From Oceanicola granulosus HTCC2516 (GTDB lineage Bacteria; Pseudomonadota; Alphaproteobacteria; Rhodobacterales; Rhodobacteraceae): 64,000 bases of DNA. The stretch is taken from NCBI RefSeq assembly GCF_000153305.1, contig NZ_CH724110.1, positions 17,112 through 81,111 on the forward strand, given 5' to 3'. The translations under genes and the position numbers were made by a program. The notes below the pieces were generated by a model, which did no database searches, was not told where the DNA came from, and worked only from the letters and a program-made list of their open reading frames with translations. Positions 1 to 9,464 of the stretch are shown one piece after another (the stretch's first letter is position 1; each line of letters begins with the position of its first letter).

Positions 1-5
1 TGCCG

Positions 6-1370
6 TCAGTCGTAGTAGCCGCCGCGCTCCATGCGCTCTTCGGCCCAGGATTGCAGGTCGTCGAGCGCCTCGTCGACGGTCTTGGAGCCCGAGATTGCCG
101 CCGACGCCTCGGTGCCGATCCGCTCCATGAAGGCGTTCAGCTCGGGGATGTAGGGGAAGTACTGCGGGTCGGCCGCCTCGTAGCTCGCCTCGATCTCGGC
201 CAGCATCTCCGCCGGCCACTTTGCGGCGAGGGTCTCGCCGTTGGTGATCGAGGGGAAGGTGGAGTACGGCCAGCCGATGCTTTCGGCGAAGCCCTGCATC
301 GCCTGCTCGCCGGTCAGGAAGGCGAGCGTCTTGAACGCCTCTTCCTTGTTGTCGGAGAAGGCGCTGACGCCGACGGAAAAGGTCCAGAAGCTCTGCAGGG
401 GCTTGCCCGACGGCCCGACGGGGGCAGGGGCGAAGGCGGTGTTGTTCACCACGTCCTCGTTCTCGCTGCCGCCGAGGGCCGCGAAGCCATTGATGGCGGA
501 GGGCAGCAGGACGGCCGCCTGTCCGGCGCCGTAGAGGTTCATCATATCGACCCAGGTATGGGTCGCGATGCCGTCGGGACCGTAATCCCGCGACCACCGC
601 ACGAACGCCTCGAAGCCGTCGCGGAAATCGCCGGTGAAGATCGGCTTGGCGTCGGTCTCGCGGATCTCCTCGGGCGTCACCGCACCGCCTTCGAACCAGG
701 CCGGGTAGCCGGCATAGGCGTAGACGAAGCCATTGAGATCGAGGCTCGGCTCCTCGCCGGGCGCGCCCCTCATGGTCAGCGGGTAGACGTCGTCGATGCC
801 GTCGGCCTCGAGCCCGGCCTTGATCGTCTCGAGCGCCTCTTCGAGCCCCTCCGTCGTCTCCGGGAACTCGGTGATGCCGTAGCGCTCGAAGATGTCCGTG
901 CGATAGACCGCGCCGGCCCCGAACGAGTAGTAGGGCAGCGCCCAGAGCTGGCCGTTCACCGTGTTGGCCTCGAGGAATTGCGGGTAGACCGCGTCGGGGT
1001 CGAAATACTCGGCCGCGGTCGGCAGCAGGTCGTCGAGCGGCTCGAGATAGCCGGCGTAGGAGAAGGTCTGCACCGCACCATCGGAGCCGAGCATCACGAG
1101 ATCGTAGGTGCCGGTCTGGTTGACTAGGTCGAGCAGCACCTTCTGGCGCGCGGTGTCCTCGTCGGCGAACTCGATGTTGATGACGATGTCGTTGGCCTCC
1201 TCGAAGGCCCGCAGCTTGTCCGTCTTCTCGGTGCCGGACGCGCCGAACATGTCGGCCCATGCGAAACCGGGCGCGAAGGCGACGATGTTGACTTCGGTCT
1301 GCGCAGATGCCGCGGCCGGCAGGGCCAACGCCATCGCCGTCGCGGAGAACCATTTGGCACTGATTTTCAT
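6..1370 (-). CDS. Sugar-type ABC transporter substrate-binding protein
   Basis: A 454-residue periplasmic solute-binding protein of the carbohydrate family (SBP family 1). Residues 1-24 form a typical Sec signal peptide ending in AAASAQ, followed by a mature domain starting TEVNIVAF. The chosen ATG at 1370 is preceded by a strong GGAGGT ribosome site; a longer frame reaching 1427 would bury the signal peptide. It is read away from the SorC-family regulator gene and its stop lies five bases from the window edge, so the cognate permeases probably follow outside the window. A MalK-type ATPase that would suit it lies at 3665 on the other strand. The substrate cannot be read from the sequence; the creatininase/RidA neighbours hint at a nitrogen-containing or amide compound rather than a plain sugar, which is inference. 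Confidence 0.92.
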   Translation of the reverse strand: MKISAKWFSATAMALALPAAASAQTEVNIVAFAPGFAWADMFGASGTEKTDKLRAFEEANDIVINIEFADEDTARQKVLLDLVNQTGTYDLVMLGSDGAVQTFSYAGYLEPLDDLLPTAAEYFDPDAVYPQFLEANTVNGQLWALPYYSFGAGAVYRTDIFERYGITEFPETTEGLEEALETIKAGLEADGIDDVYPLTMRGAPGEEPSLDLNGFVYAYAGYPAWFEGGAVTPEEIRETDAKPIFTGDFRDGFEAFVRWSRDYGPDGIATHTWVDMMNLYGAGQAAVLLPSAINGFAALGGSENEDVVNNTAFAPAPVGPSGKPLQSFWTFSVGVSAFSDNKEEAFKTLAFLTGEQAMQGFAESIGWPYSTFPSITNGETLAAKWPAEMLAEIEASYEAADPQYFPYIPELNAFMERIGTEASAAISGSKTVDEALDDLQSWAEERMERGGYYD

Positions 1371-1420
1371 GATGACCTCCTTGTTGATCGCGGCGGCGCT
1401 TTGTCCCTCGCCATCCGCGG

Positions 1421-1457
1421 TTGACACAGTGTAGGCACAAATGTAGTTTCAGATCAA
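1421..1457. promoter_or_regulatory. Overlapping divergent promoters with candidate SorC operator
   Basis: Between the binding-protein gene (leftward) and the regulator gene (rightward). Rightward: TTGACA at 1421-1426, 17 bases, then a weak TAGTTT at 1444-1449. Leftward, on the other strand: TTGATC (1457-1452), 18 bases, TACACT (1433-1428). The two promoters interlock, and the motif GCACAAATGTAG (1435-1446) falls in both spacers. It resembles two tandem copies in front of the creatininase gene, so one bound regulator could control both directions. The elements are read by eye. Confidence 0.45.
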
Positions 1458-1494
1458 CAAAAATTGCAGCTGGCTCAGAGAGGTCGCTTCTCCC

Positions 1495-2481
1495 GTGTCC
1501 GACGCCTCCTTCAACCGCCCCCTGGAAGAAAGCGATGTCGCCGAGCGGGACCGCGCGCTGATGCTGCGCGCCGCGTGGCTCTACTTCATCGAGGAGCGCA
1601 CCCAGTCCGACATCGCGGACGCGCTCGGCGTGTCGCGCTTCCGGGTGAACCGGATGCTCGCGGATTGCCGCGAGCAGGGGTTGGTCCGGATCGAGGTCAC
1701 CGCGCCGATGGCCTCCTGCGTCGAGCTCGAGCAGCGGGCGAAGCAGGCGTTCGGCCTCCGTCACGCGGTCGTGGTGCCCACGCCGGTCAAGCCGGAGCGC
1801 ACGCACGCGATGATCGGCGCCGGATTGGCGCGCTACATGTCCGAGCAGGTGGCCGACGCCGACAAGAAGATCTTCGGTATCGGCTGGGGGCAGACGATGC
1901 GCGAGATGCTGCGCCACCTGCGCCCGACCATCCGGCGCGACGCCCGCATCGTCGCGCTCCTCGGCGCGCCGCCCCGATCCTCGGAAGAGAACGCGATCGA
2001 CATCATCGGCGCGATGGGCCGGCTCCTGCAGGCGGAGCGCTACTACATGACGGCGCCGATCTACGCCGACACCCCCGAGGCCCGCTACGTCCTGACCGCC
2101 CAGCAATTCTACGCCGACGTGAAGGACCTGATCATGAAGGCCGATGTCGCCTGCTTCGCGGCGGGCGACATGTCCGAGGCGTCGCTGCTGATCCGCCATG
2201 CCCTGCCGCCCGGCGTCTCGGTCGCCGAGCTCACCGAGGCGGGAGCCGTGGGCGACATTCTCGGCACGTTCATCGACATCGACGGCCGGCCCGTCGACCA
2301 CCCGATCAACCGCCAGCTCGTCGGGCCGGGCCTGAGCGAGCTGCGCGGCGTCCGGCCGCTGGTGATGGCGTCCGGCGGCACCGGCAAGGTGCCGGTCGTC
2401 ACCGCCGCCCTGCGCTCGGGTCACGTCGAGGTGCTGGTGACCGACGAGGCGACGATGCGGGCGGTGCTGAAGAACGGCTGA
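1495..2481 (+). CDS. SorC/DeoR-family sugar-responsive transcriptional regulator
   Basis: A 328-residue regulator, full length for the SorC family. An N-terminal helix-turn-helix (about residues 30-65, with TQSDIADALGVSRFRVNRML) is followed by a sugar-phosphate-binding domain of the NagB/RpiA fold that begins near residue 75 and carries the GIGWGQTM segment. The start is a GTG at 1495 with GAGAGGT about ten bases upstream. Family members sense a phosphorylated sugar or polyol effector and usually control the adjacent transport and catabolic genes. Here it sits between the divergent binding-protein gene and the creatininase-RidA-ATPase genes, which fits local control of both arms. Confidence 0.9.
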   Translation: MSDASFNRPLEESDVAERDRALMLRAAWLYFIEERTQSDIADALGVSRFRVNRMLADCREQGLVRIEVTAPMASCVELEQRAKQAFGLRHAVVVPTPVKPERTHAMIGAGLARYMSEQVADADKKIFGIGWGQTMREMLRHLRPTIRRDARIVALLGAPPRSSEENAIDIIGAMGRLLQAERYYMTAPIYADTPEARYVLTAQQFYADVKDLIMKADVACFAAGDMSEASLLIRHALPPGVSVAELTEAGAVGDILGTFIDIDGRPVDHPINRQLVGPGLSELRGVRPLVMASGGTGKVPVVTAALRSGHVEVLVTDEATMRAVLKNG

Positions 2482-2507
2482 GGACAGGGGCGGGCCCGGC
2501 CGGGCCT

Positions 2508-2538
2508 GCACAAAAGTTGACACGGCGCACAGAAGTTG
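2508..2538 (+). promoter_or_regulatory. Tandem direct repeat, candidate SorC operator
   Basis: GCACAAAAGTTG (2508-2519) and GCACAGAAGTTG (2527-2538) are near-identical direct repeats, 19 bases start to start, so nearly two helical turns apart. They lie immediately before the ribosome site (GGAG, 2542-2545) of the creatininase-family gene. A related GCACAAATGTAG is in the divergent promoter at 1435-1446. A GC-rich palindrome, GGCCCGG/CCGGGCC, sits just upstream at 2493-2506. Confidence 0.45.
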
Positions 2539-2553
2539 GATGGAGATGACGGT

Positions 2554-3267
2554 ATGATAGAGTGGAAGCGGCTGACCAACCACGAGGTCGACGCCCTGGA
2601 TCGACGCCTTCCGGTGCTGATCCCGGTCGGCCTGATCGAGGCGCACGGCCCGCACCTGTCGTTGAGCGTCGACATCGACACCGCGGAGTACTTCTCCCGC
2701 GCCATCGCCGAACGCACCGGCGCGATCCTCGCGCCCGGCCTGCCATACGGCTTCGCCGACGAGATGCGCGACTACCCCGGCACCATCGGCCTGACGACCG
2801 GCACCTTCACCACCGTGGTGAAGGAGCTGGCCCTGAGCTTCTGCCACCACGGCTTCACCAACCTGATCTTCGTCAGCGGCCACGGCGCCAACAAGGCGCC
2901 CTGCGAGGCGGCGTTCTGGGCCGTCTGGGAAACCTACCCCGACGCCAAGCTCGCCTGCTGGAACTGGTGGACCGAGGCCGGCATCAGCGGCATCCACCAC
3001 GCCGACAAGGGCGAGACCGAGGTCGCCGCCGTCACCGGCGCGGTCTACCACCCCGAGCGCGCCCGCGACTTCAAGATCGACAAGCCCTGGTACAAGCTGC
3101 GCTCCCGCCACGCGATCCACCCGGACTCGGGCGGCATCAACGGCGAGCCGACGCAGGCGGACCTCGAGCAGGGCGCCGCCAACCGCGACAAGACCGTCGA
3201 GACCCTCTCCGCGCGCGTCGCCGACATCATGCGCGCCGAGGGCTGCGCCTCCACGACCCACGACTGA
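2554..3267 (+). CDS. Creatininase-family amidohydrolase
   Basis: A 237-residue protein of the creatininase family of metal-dependent amidohydrolases, which open cyclic amides such as creatinine or formamidopyrimidine intermediates. Family metal-ligand motifs are present: GLIEAHGPHL with Glu29 and His31, Asp40, the VSGHGANK segment with His110, and KGETE with Glu154. Length matches the family (about 230-260). The ATG at 2554 is preferred because GGAG lies eight bases upstream; a TTG at 2536 would overlap that site. It is the first gene of a likely operon with RidA (15 bases downstream) and a MalK-type ATPase. Family members differ in substrate, so creatinine itself is not implied. Confidence 0.88.
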   Translation: MIEWKRLTNHEVDALDRRLPVLIPVGLIEAHGPHLSLSVDIDTAEYFSRAIAERTGAILAPGLPYGFADEMRDYPGTIGLTTGTFTTVVKELALSFCHHGFTNLIFVSGHGANKAPCEAAFWAVWETYPDAKLACWNWWTEAGISGIHHADKGETEVAAVTGAVYHPERARDFKIDKPWYKLRSRHAIHPDSGGINGEPTQADLEQGAANRDKTVETLSARVADIMRAEGCASTTHD

Positions 3268-3282
3268 AGCGAGGACATACCC

Positions 3283-3645
3283 GTGAGCAACGAACTGAAC
3301 CGCATCCAGAGCGGCAAACGCATGAGCCAGGTCGTCGAGGTGCCCGCCGAGCGGACCATGCTCTACTTCGCCGGCCAGATCGCCTCCGACCGGACCCTCG
3401 ACCTCGAGGGCCAGACCCGCGACATCCTCGACAAGCTCGACTCCCTGCTGGCCGAGGCCGGCTCGGACCGTACGAAGATCGTCTCCGCGATGATCTGGCT
3501 GTCCGACATCCGCAACCGCCACGCCTTCAACCCGATCTGGGACGCCTGGATCCCCGAGGGCGCCGCTCCGGCCCGCGCCTGCGTCGAGGCGCGGCTGGCC
3601 GAGGCGAGCGACCTGGTGGAAATCCAGATCACCGCCGTCAAGTAA
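3283..3645 (+). CDS. RidA family (YjgF/UK114) enamine/imine deaminase
   Basis: A 120-residue RidA-family protein. These cytosolic trimers hydrolyse reactive enamine/imine intermediates, or act on substituted N-containing pathway intermediates. The signature Arg (Arg98 in PARACVEARL) and a conserved Glu (Glu113) near the C terminus are in place. Start is a GTG at 3283. It lies 15 bases after the creatininase-family gene and 19 bases before the ATPase gene. Many RidA subgroups occur in degradation operons for N-heterocycles, and this pairing suggests the hydrolysed product passes through an unstable imine or carbamate-like intermediate. Confidence 0.9.
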   Translation: MSNELNRIQSGKRMSQVVEVPAERTMLYFAGQIASDRTLDLEGQTRDILDKLDSLLAEAGSDRTKIVSAMIWLSDIRNRHAFNPIWDAWIPEGAAPARACVEARLAEASDLVEIQITAVK

Positions 3646-3664
3646 GAGCGGGAGGCACAGCCAG

Positions 3665-4783
<1,119 letters not shown>

Positions 4784-4825
4784 CGCATTGTTCCGGCGCG
4801 GGGTCGGCGGACGCTGGAACCGACC

Positions 4826-6253
4826 TTAACTCTCCGCAAGCGCCTGTCGGACCTGCGCGACCAGCGTCGGCCGTTCGAGCTTGCCGAACGGCGTGCGGGG
4901 CAGGTGGGGCAGGGCGGTGACAACGATCTCGCGGCGGAACCGGGCGATGAAGTCGGCCGTAATGTCCGAGGCGGGCCGATCGGCGACGACGGCCGCGTGC
5001 AAGCAGTCGACGCCGCTGGCGTCGGCGAGCGCGAAGGCGCCGGCCTCGCGCACGCCCGGCAGGGCGGCGAGTTGCTCCTCGACCTCGAAGGCGGCAACCT
5101 TCTCGCCGCCGAGGTTGAGGACGTCGTCCGTGCGGCCGCTATGGACGAACAGCCCCTCGGCGGTGAGCTGGCCCAGGTCGCCCGGGTAGAACCAGCCGTC
5201 ACGGAACGACGGATTCGGCACCTGGCCTTCAGGGGTCCAGTAATGCGCGACCATCTCTCCGCTGCGCACGCGCACCCGCCCGATCTCGCCGGAAGGGAGC
5301 GGTGTGTCGGCATCGTCGACGATCTGCAGCGCCGCACCCGGCAAGACGTAGCCCGTCGCGCCGGGCACATCGGGCAGGGCCTTGGCATCGCCGTGGCAGA
5401 TCAGCCAGCCTTCGGTGGAGCCGTAGCTGACGGGGATGTCGTCGGTGATCGTGGCGATCAGCGCATCGCGCAGCCGCCTGGGCAGAGGCGCGCCGCCGGT
5501 GACCAGACGGAAGGTCTCGGGCCGCGGCCAGCTCGCGTCCCAGGTGGAGAGCAGGTGCTGCGCCTGGATCGGCGCCATGACCGCGAAGGTCGGCTTCAGT
5601 TGCCGGAGGGCGTCGCCCGGGCTCAGCGGGCCGGCGAAGACCGCGGTCTGGCCGAGCGACCAGACCTTGAGGAGCGCCAGGAAGCTGCCGGTGACATCGA
5701 GCCCCATCGTCGACAGCAGCCGCACCGGGAAGGGCAGCAGCGGTCCGTTGTTCTGCAGGCGCGCGACCATCATGGCGAGACTGAGCGGCACGATCTTGGG
5801 CTGACCCGTGGAGCCCGAGGTCATGTCGAGCCGCACGAGTGTCTCGGCGCTCACCTCGGGGCGCGGCCCGGGCACCGGTTCGGCCGACAGGACCCGGCCG
5901 AGCCGCTCGGCATCCTGCAGGATGACTCTCGTCGTCTCCGGAAGGTCTTCGGGCGGGGTCTCCGCAAGCACCCAGTCGGGCCGCACGAGCCCGGCCGTTC
6001 GCCGCAGCCGCTCCTCCGATACGGAGGTGCAGCCCAGCTGCAACAGCGCCATGAGCCTGAGCAGGTGGATGTAGGGACGGGCGTCGCTGACCAGAACCAC
6101 CTGCCCCGGAGCGATGCCCTCGTCGGCGAGCGCCTGCGCCATCCGTCCTATGTCGGCGGCGAAGCGGCGGTACGTGATGGTGCCGGTGGGCAGCTCGATG
6201 GCATGCGCCTCCGGAGCGTGCTTCGCCTGGAAGGGGATGATCTCGGAGAGCAT
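4826..6253 (-). CDS. AMP-binding (ANL superfamily) acyl-CoA synthetase-like protein
   Basis: A 475-residue adenylate-forming enzyme, which would activate a carboxylate with ATP. Core motifs are recognisable: the phosphate-binding loop MTSGSTGQPK (residues 144-153), the aromatic/adenine motif SYGSTEG, the hinge region HSGRTDDVLNLGGEKV and a C-terminal lysine in PRTPFGKLERP. It is slightly short for an acyl-CoA synthetase (usually 500-560). There is no carrier domain or operon partner to define its substrate; the upstream gene on the same strand is an autotransporter, separated by a strong hairpin. AAGGA lies just before the ATG. A benzoate or fatty-acid CoA ligase, or a free-standing adenylation domain, are all possible. 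Confidence 0.82.
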   Translation of the reverse strand: MLSEIIPFQAKHAPEAHAIELPTGTITYRRFAADIGRMAQALADEGIAPGQVVLVSDARPYIHLLRLMALLQLGCTSVSEERLRRTAGLVRPDWVLAETPPEDLPETTRVILQDAERLGRVLSAEPVPGPRPEVSAETLVRLDMTSGSTGQPKIVPLSLAMMVARLQNNGPLLPFPVRLLSTMGLDVTGSFLALLKVWSLGQTAVFAGPLSPGDALRQLKPTFAVMAPIQAQHLLSTWDASWPRPETFRLVTGGAPLPRRLRDALIATITDDIPVSYGSTEGWLICHGDAKALPDVPGATGYVLPGAALQIVDDADTPLPSGEIGRVRVRSGEMVAHYWTPEGQVPNPSFRDGWFYPGDLGQLTAEGLFVHSGRTDDVLNLGGEKVAAFEVEEQLAALPGVREAGAFALADASGVDCLHAAVVADRPASDITADFIARFRREIVVTALPHLPRTPFGKLERPTLVAQVRQALAES

Positions 6254-6287
6254 TTCCTTGCCTCAAACACTGGGCGTCGAACGAGAC

Positions 6288-6316
6288 GACGCCGCCGGGC
6301 GGGAGCCGGCGGCGTC
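6288..6316 (-). terminator. Hairpin between autotransporter and AMP-binding genes
   Basis: A perfect 11-bp inverted repeat, GACGCCGCCGG and CCGGCGGCGTC, with a 7-base loop lies 18 bases beyond the autotransporter stop codon and before the AMP-binding gene on the same strand. There is no clear T run, so it may act with Rho or as an mRNA-stabilising stem. Confidence 0.5.
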
Positions 6317-6334
6317 ATTAAGAAGGGCGTCGCG

Positions 6335-9226
6335 TCAGAAGGTAAAGCTTACGCTTGTGCTGACGTTCAGTTCTTCGCGGTCCTCGGCAAAGATGCCATC
6401 GAGGGCGACGGACAAGCTCGTGCTGTCACCGATCGCCATCGTCCCCTGGGCGCCGGCGCGGATGCGGTCGCGAGACTGGTCGACCCCCTGAACCTCGAAC
6501 GAGGCGGGGCTGCCGTCGAGCATGAGCGTGGCGGAGCCGATGCTGTCGCCCAGCACCTTCTCGTAGGCGAGGGTAGAGCTGGTCGACACGGTGTTGCCGC
6601 CCACCGAGAACGTGCCGGTCGTGGTCACACCCACCGACATCGCCGCCCAGTCGTCGCCGTTGTCGGAGCCCGACAGGTTCAGCGACCCGGCGCCGGTCTC
6701 GTCGACGTCTCCGACCTCCACCTGCGAGTAATGCAGCGCGACGAAGGGCGACGCCATCGCGAGCCCGAAGCGATTGTCGAGGGCGACGTTGTAGCTCGTC
6801 TTCACCGACACGTTGAGGCTGTTGGCCATGTACTCGTCGGTCGCGGTGCGGTCGACGCTGCCGAAGGCGATGTTGCGCTCGGTGGCGATGTCGTGGCGGC
6901 CGTAGGAGAGGGCCGAGGTGTAGGCGATGCCGGTCTCGGTCGGCGCCGCGCCGCTCTCGGTGTAGATGCCCAGGTGGAGCGACTGGATGTCCGCGGTCTC
7001 CGACACCTCCGTGAGCGCCAGGTGAGCGTCGCTGTAGCCAAGGGCGACCCCGACCGTGAGCTGGTCCCCGAAGACCGACAGGCCGGTCTCCGTACCCACC
7101 GCCACGCCGTAGGAGTCGCGGGTGAGGCCGGAGGCGTTGCCGTCGCCGTCCACGTCGAGGCCGTTGCCGTAGACCTCCGCCCACGACAGGGCGACGGGCA
7201 TGCTGCCGAGGCCGGCCGCTCCCTCGCTCGCGGCGACGACGCTGCCGGCGGCGTCGAGCATGGCGCCGTTGAAGACCTGCGACAGCTCGGCGGAAGCGCG
7301 GCCGACCTCGGCGTGGATCTGGCCGCCGAGCATCCGGTAGGCGAGGTTCAGCTCCGCCTCGTTGAGGTTCAGCAAGCTGTTGAGGATCGTCTCGTCGCGG
7401 CCGGAAAAGTCGAACTCGCTCAGGACCATCGCCAGCTGAGTGGCGTTGCTGCCCTCGGCCGGGAGGCCGAAGTCGGGCAGCGGGTCGTCGGCTCCCTCGG
7501 CCTGCGGCTCTTCTTCCTCCGGCTCCTCGGGCTCCTCGGGCGCCTGCGGCTCTTCGTCCTCGGGGTCCTGCGGCGTCTGCGGCTCTTCCTCTTCGGGCTC
7601 GTCCGGCTCCTCGGGTGCCTGCGGCTCTTCCTCCTCCGGCTCGGCAGGGGGCTCCTGCGTGACGACGATCCGCGTCAGATAGACGTTGTTGTCGTCCTGG
7701 CTGAGCTCGTACTCGACCAGCGCGGCGTCTTCTTCGACCCCGTCGAACGCGTCGGCAATGCCGCCGGCAGCCGTGAGGATGGTGTAGCGCTGGCGCGCGG
7801 CATAATCCGCCGCCGGGTCCACGTCGCTGGGCGCCACGGAGCCATCGAGCGCCGCGGTGCCGCCGACCTCGAGACGGTCCGACGTCCCGTTGGCAGCAAG
7901 CTCCACCTCGAAGCGCGACCCGGCTGCGAAGCTGGTGTCGCCCGTCACCACCAGGGTACCGATGGAGTTGCCCGGAGCCAGGGTGCCGCCGTTCCCGACC
8001 GCCAGGGTCATGAGCGTTCCGTTGCCGCCGAGCGCGCCGGCGTCGCGGATCATGATTGCGCGGTTGGTCGTGCCGTTGAAGGTCAGCAGGCCGTTGGCGA
8101 CCGCCAGGTCGACGTCGACCACGTTCACCTCGTCGGTGAACACCAGCTCCCCGGCACCGATCTTGGTCAGCAGTGGGAAAGTCGGCTCTTCCTCGACATC
8201 CGGGACCAGGACGGTGAATGGGATCCCCCCGGGCTGGTCGAACGGCGGCGTCTGCTCGCTGATCTCGCCGGTGAAGGTCCCCTGGCCCTCGATCACCGAG
8301 AAGTGGCCACCGTTCTGCACGAGCAGGTCGCTCCCGACGGTGACACCGTCGAGAATTCCGAGCGTTGGGCCTCTGCCGACCATCGAAATGGACCGACCTC
8401 CGAAAGCTTGATCGCTTCCCGCGATCAGAGCGCCGTCCTCGATAACGAACCCGCCTTCGAAGCCGGAGCTGTCGCCGGTCAATGTCAGGCTGCCTTCACC
8501 CGCTTTGACAAGGCCACCCAGACCGTCGAAATCTCCTGAAAAGGTCGTGTCGCTGCCATTGCCGTTCACCACAAGATCGGCAAACCCCGTAAGAGCGACC
8601 GTTCCGGCGCCGGAGAGAGAGCCGATGGAGGACGAGGTCTGTTCGTTCGCCTCTTGGAGCCGGGACGTCACCACGAGAGCGGTGCCTTGCTCGAGCGTCA
8701 CGTCGCCGGAGATACGACGCCCCTTGCCGAGCTCGAGAGTACCATCCCTGACCAGGACCGCGCCGTCGAGCTCTGTACCAAGACCGAGCGTGCCCGGCCC
8801 TGCCTTGGTCAGGGGCTCCGTCGCCGCGAACGACCCGGCGGGACCGACGAGGTCCAGTGTTCCACCGTTGGCCACCGACACCTCCGGCGTCGATCCGCCG
8901 AAGGTCAAGCTGCCGGGTTTGCGACTGCTGGACGCGTCGATGGTGTAGCTGAAGTTTTCGGCGACGGAGACACGATTGACGGTGAAGGTCCCGTCGAGGC
9001 GAGCTGTCGTCTGGCCACTTCCCTGAGCGCCGAAAGTCGCCTGATCGGCGGTCGAGTCCGGCACGCCGGTCATTGGAAGCCAGCTATCGGCGTCGCCCCA
9101 TCGGTCACCGTCGGCGCCGGTCCATGTGTAGGATTCGGCCAGAATTGCTCCGGGGGAGGCGAGGGCGGTGCTTGTGATCAGGCTGGCGATGAACAGTTTA
9201 CGGCGGCGGGACGAAATACTCGGCAT
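6335..9226 (-). CDS. Autotransporter (type Va secretion) with beta-strand-repeat passenger
   Basis: A 963-residue outer-membrane autotransporter. Residues 1-30 are a signal peptide ending AILA. The passenger (about 31-520) is rich in Gly/Thr/Asn with repeated beta-helix-like strands such as GTLDLVGPAG and NGGTLAPGNSIGTL, the latter typical of autotransporter-associated beta-strand repeats. A strongly acidic Pro/Glu linker of near-repeats runs about 520-582. The beta-barrel translocator occupies roughly the last 280 residues and ends in VSFTF, with the terminal Phe expected for BAM-dependent insertion. GAGAG precedes the ATG. No protease or lipase catalytic motif was recognised in the passenger, so adhesion or surface-matrix function is the likeliest guess. 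Confidence 0.9.
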   Translation of the reverse strand: MPSISSRRRKLFIASLITSTALASPGAILAESYTWTGADGDRWGDADSWLPMTGVPDSTADQATFGAQGSGQTTARLDGTFTVNRVSVAENFSYTIDASSSRKPGSLTFGGSTPEVSVANGGTLDLVGPAGSFAATEPLTKAGPGTLGLGTELDGAVLVRDGTLELGKGRRISGDVTLEQGTALVVTSRLQEANEQTSSSIGSLSGAGTVALTGFADLVVNGNGSDTTFSGDFDGLGGLVKAGEGSLTLTGDSSGFEGGFVIEDGALIAGSDQAFGGRSISMVGRGPTLGILDGVTVGSDLLVQNGGHFSVIEGQGTFTGEISEQTPPFDQPGGIPFTVLVPDVEEEPTFPLLTKIGAGELVFTDEVNVVDVDLAVANGLLTFNGTTNRAIMIRDAGALGGNGTLMTLAVGNGGTLAPGNSIGTLVVTGDTSFAAGSRFEVELAANGTSDRLEVGGTAALDGSVAPSDVDPAADYAARQRYTILTAAGGIADAFDGVEEDAALVEYELSQDDNNVYLTRIVVTQEPPAEPEEEEPQAPEEPDEPEEEEPQTPQDPEDEEPQAPEEPEEPEEEEPQAEGADDPLPDFGLPAEGSNATQLAMVLSEFDFSGRDETILNSLLNLNEAELNLAYRMLGGQIHAEVGRASAELSQVFNGAMLDAAGSVVAASEGAAGLGSMPVALSWAEVYGNGLDVDGDGNASGLTRDSYGVAVGTETGLSVFGDQLTVGVALGYSDAHLALTEVSETADIQSLHLGIYTESGAAPTETGIAYTSALSYGRHDIATERNIAFGSVDRTATDEYMANSLNVSVKTSYNVALDNRFGLAMASPFVALHYSQVEVGDVDETGAGSLNLSGSDNGDDWAAMSVGVTTTGTFSVGGNTVSTSSTLAYEKVLGDSIGSATLMLDGSPASFEVQGVDQSRDRIRAGAQGTMAIGDSTSLSVALDGIFAEDREELNVSTSVSFTF
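7494..7655. repeat. Imperfect tandem repeats encoding an acidic Pro/Glu linker
   Basis: Within the autotransporter gene the DNA is an imperfect tandem array. The encoded unit is close to EPEEEEPQAPEEPD, present about four times with drift (EEPQTPQDPED and similar). Such arrays can change copy number by slippage and so lengthen or shorten the segment between passenger and barrel. The opposite strand gives a spurious Ser/Gly/Cys-rich frame that is only a shadow of this array. Confidence 0.7.
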
Positions 9227-9464
9227 CTATGTCTCTCTAAGCGGGCGTGGGCGCCTGACTCTGCCCGGTGTTGGGCAGCGGGAAGATGGCAGGTTTTGCA
9301 TAGGGAGCAAGCCGCTTGCCGCCATATGGAGACACTGTTGCACACTTGGCACTCGAATTGGCCACGAGCCGCCGCGCTGGTGAACGCGCGTCTCCGAGCA
9401 AGCTTGGCAACCCGCCTTCTCGTTGCTCAGCCGGCGTCGGCCGGTGACAGGCGTGGCCTGATTC

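Noticed and set aside
2493-2506. GGCCCGGCCGGGCC palindrome as terminator of the SorC gene
   Set aside because: No loop and no T run; GC-rich palindromes this short are expected by chance at this base composition.
7440-7682. A short Ser/Gly/Cys-rich plus-strand frame
   Set aside because: It is the reverse complement of the Pro/Glu linker repeat of the autotransporter, not a gene.
4904-8539. A 1211-codon plus-strand frame over the AMP-binding and autotransporter genes
   Set aside because: Shadow of two real minus-strand genes; composition is Arg/Ala/Gly-rich without motifs.
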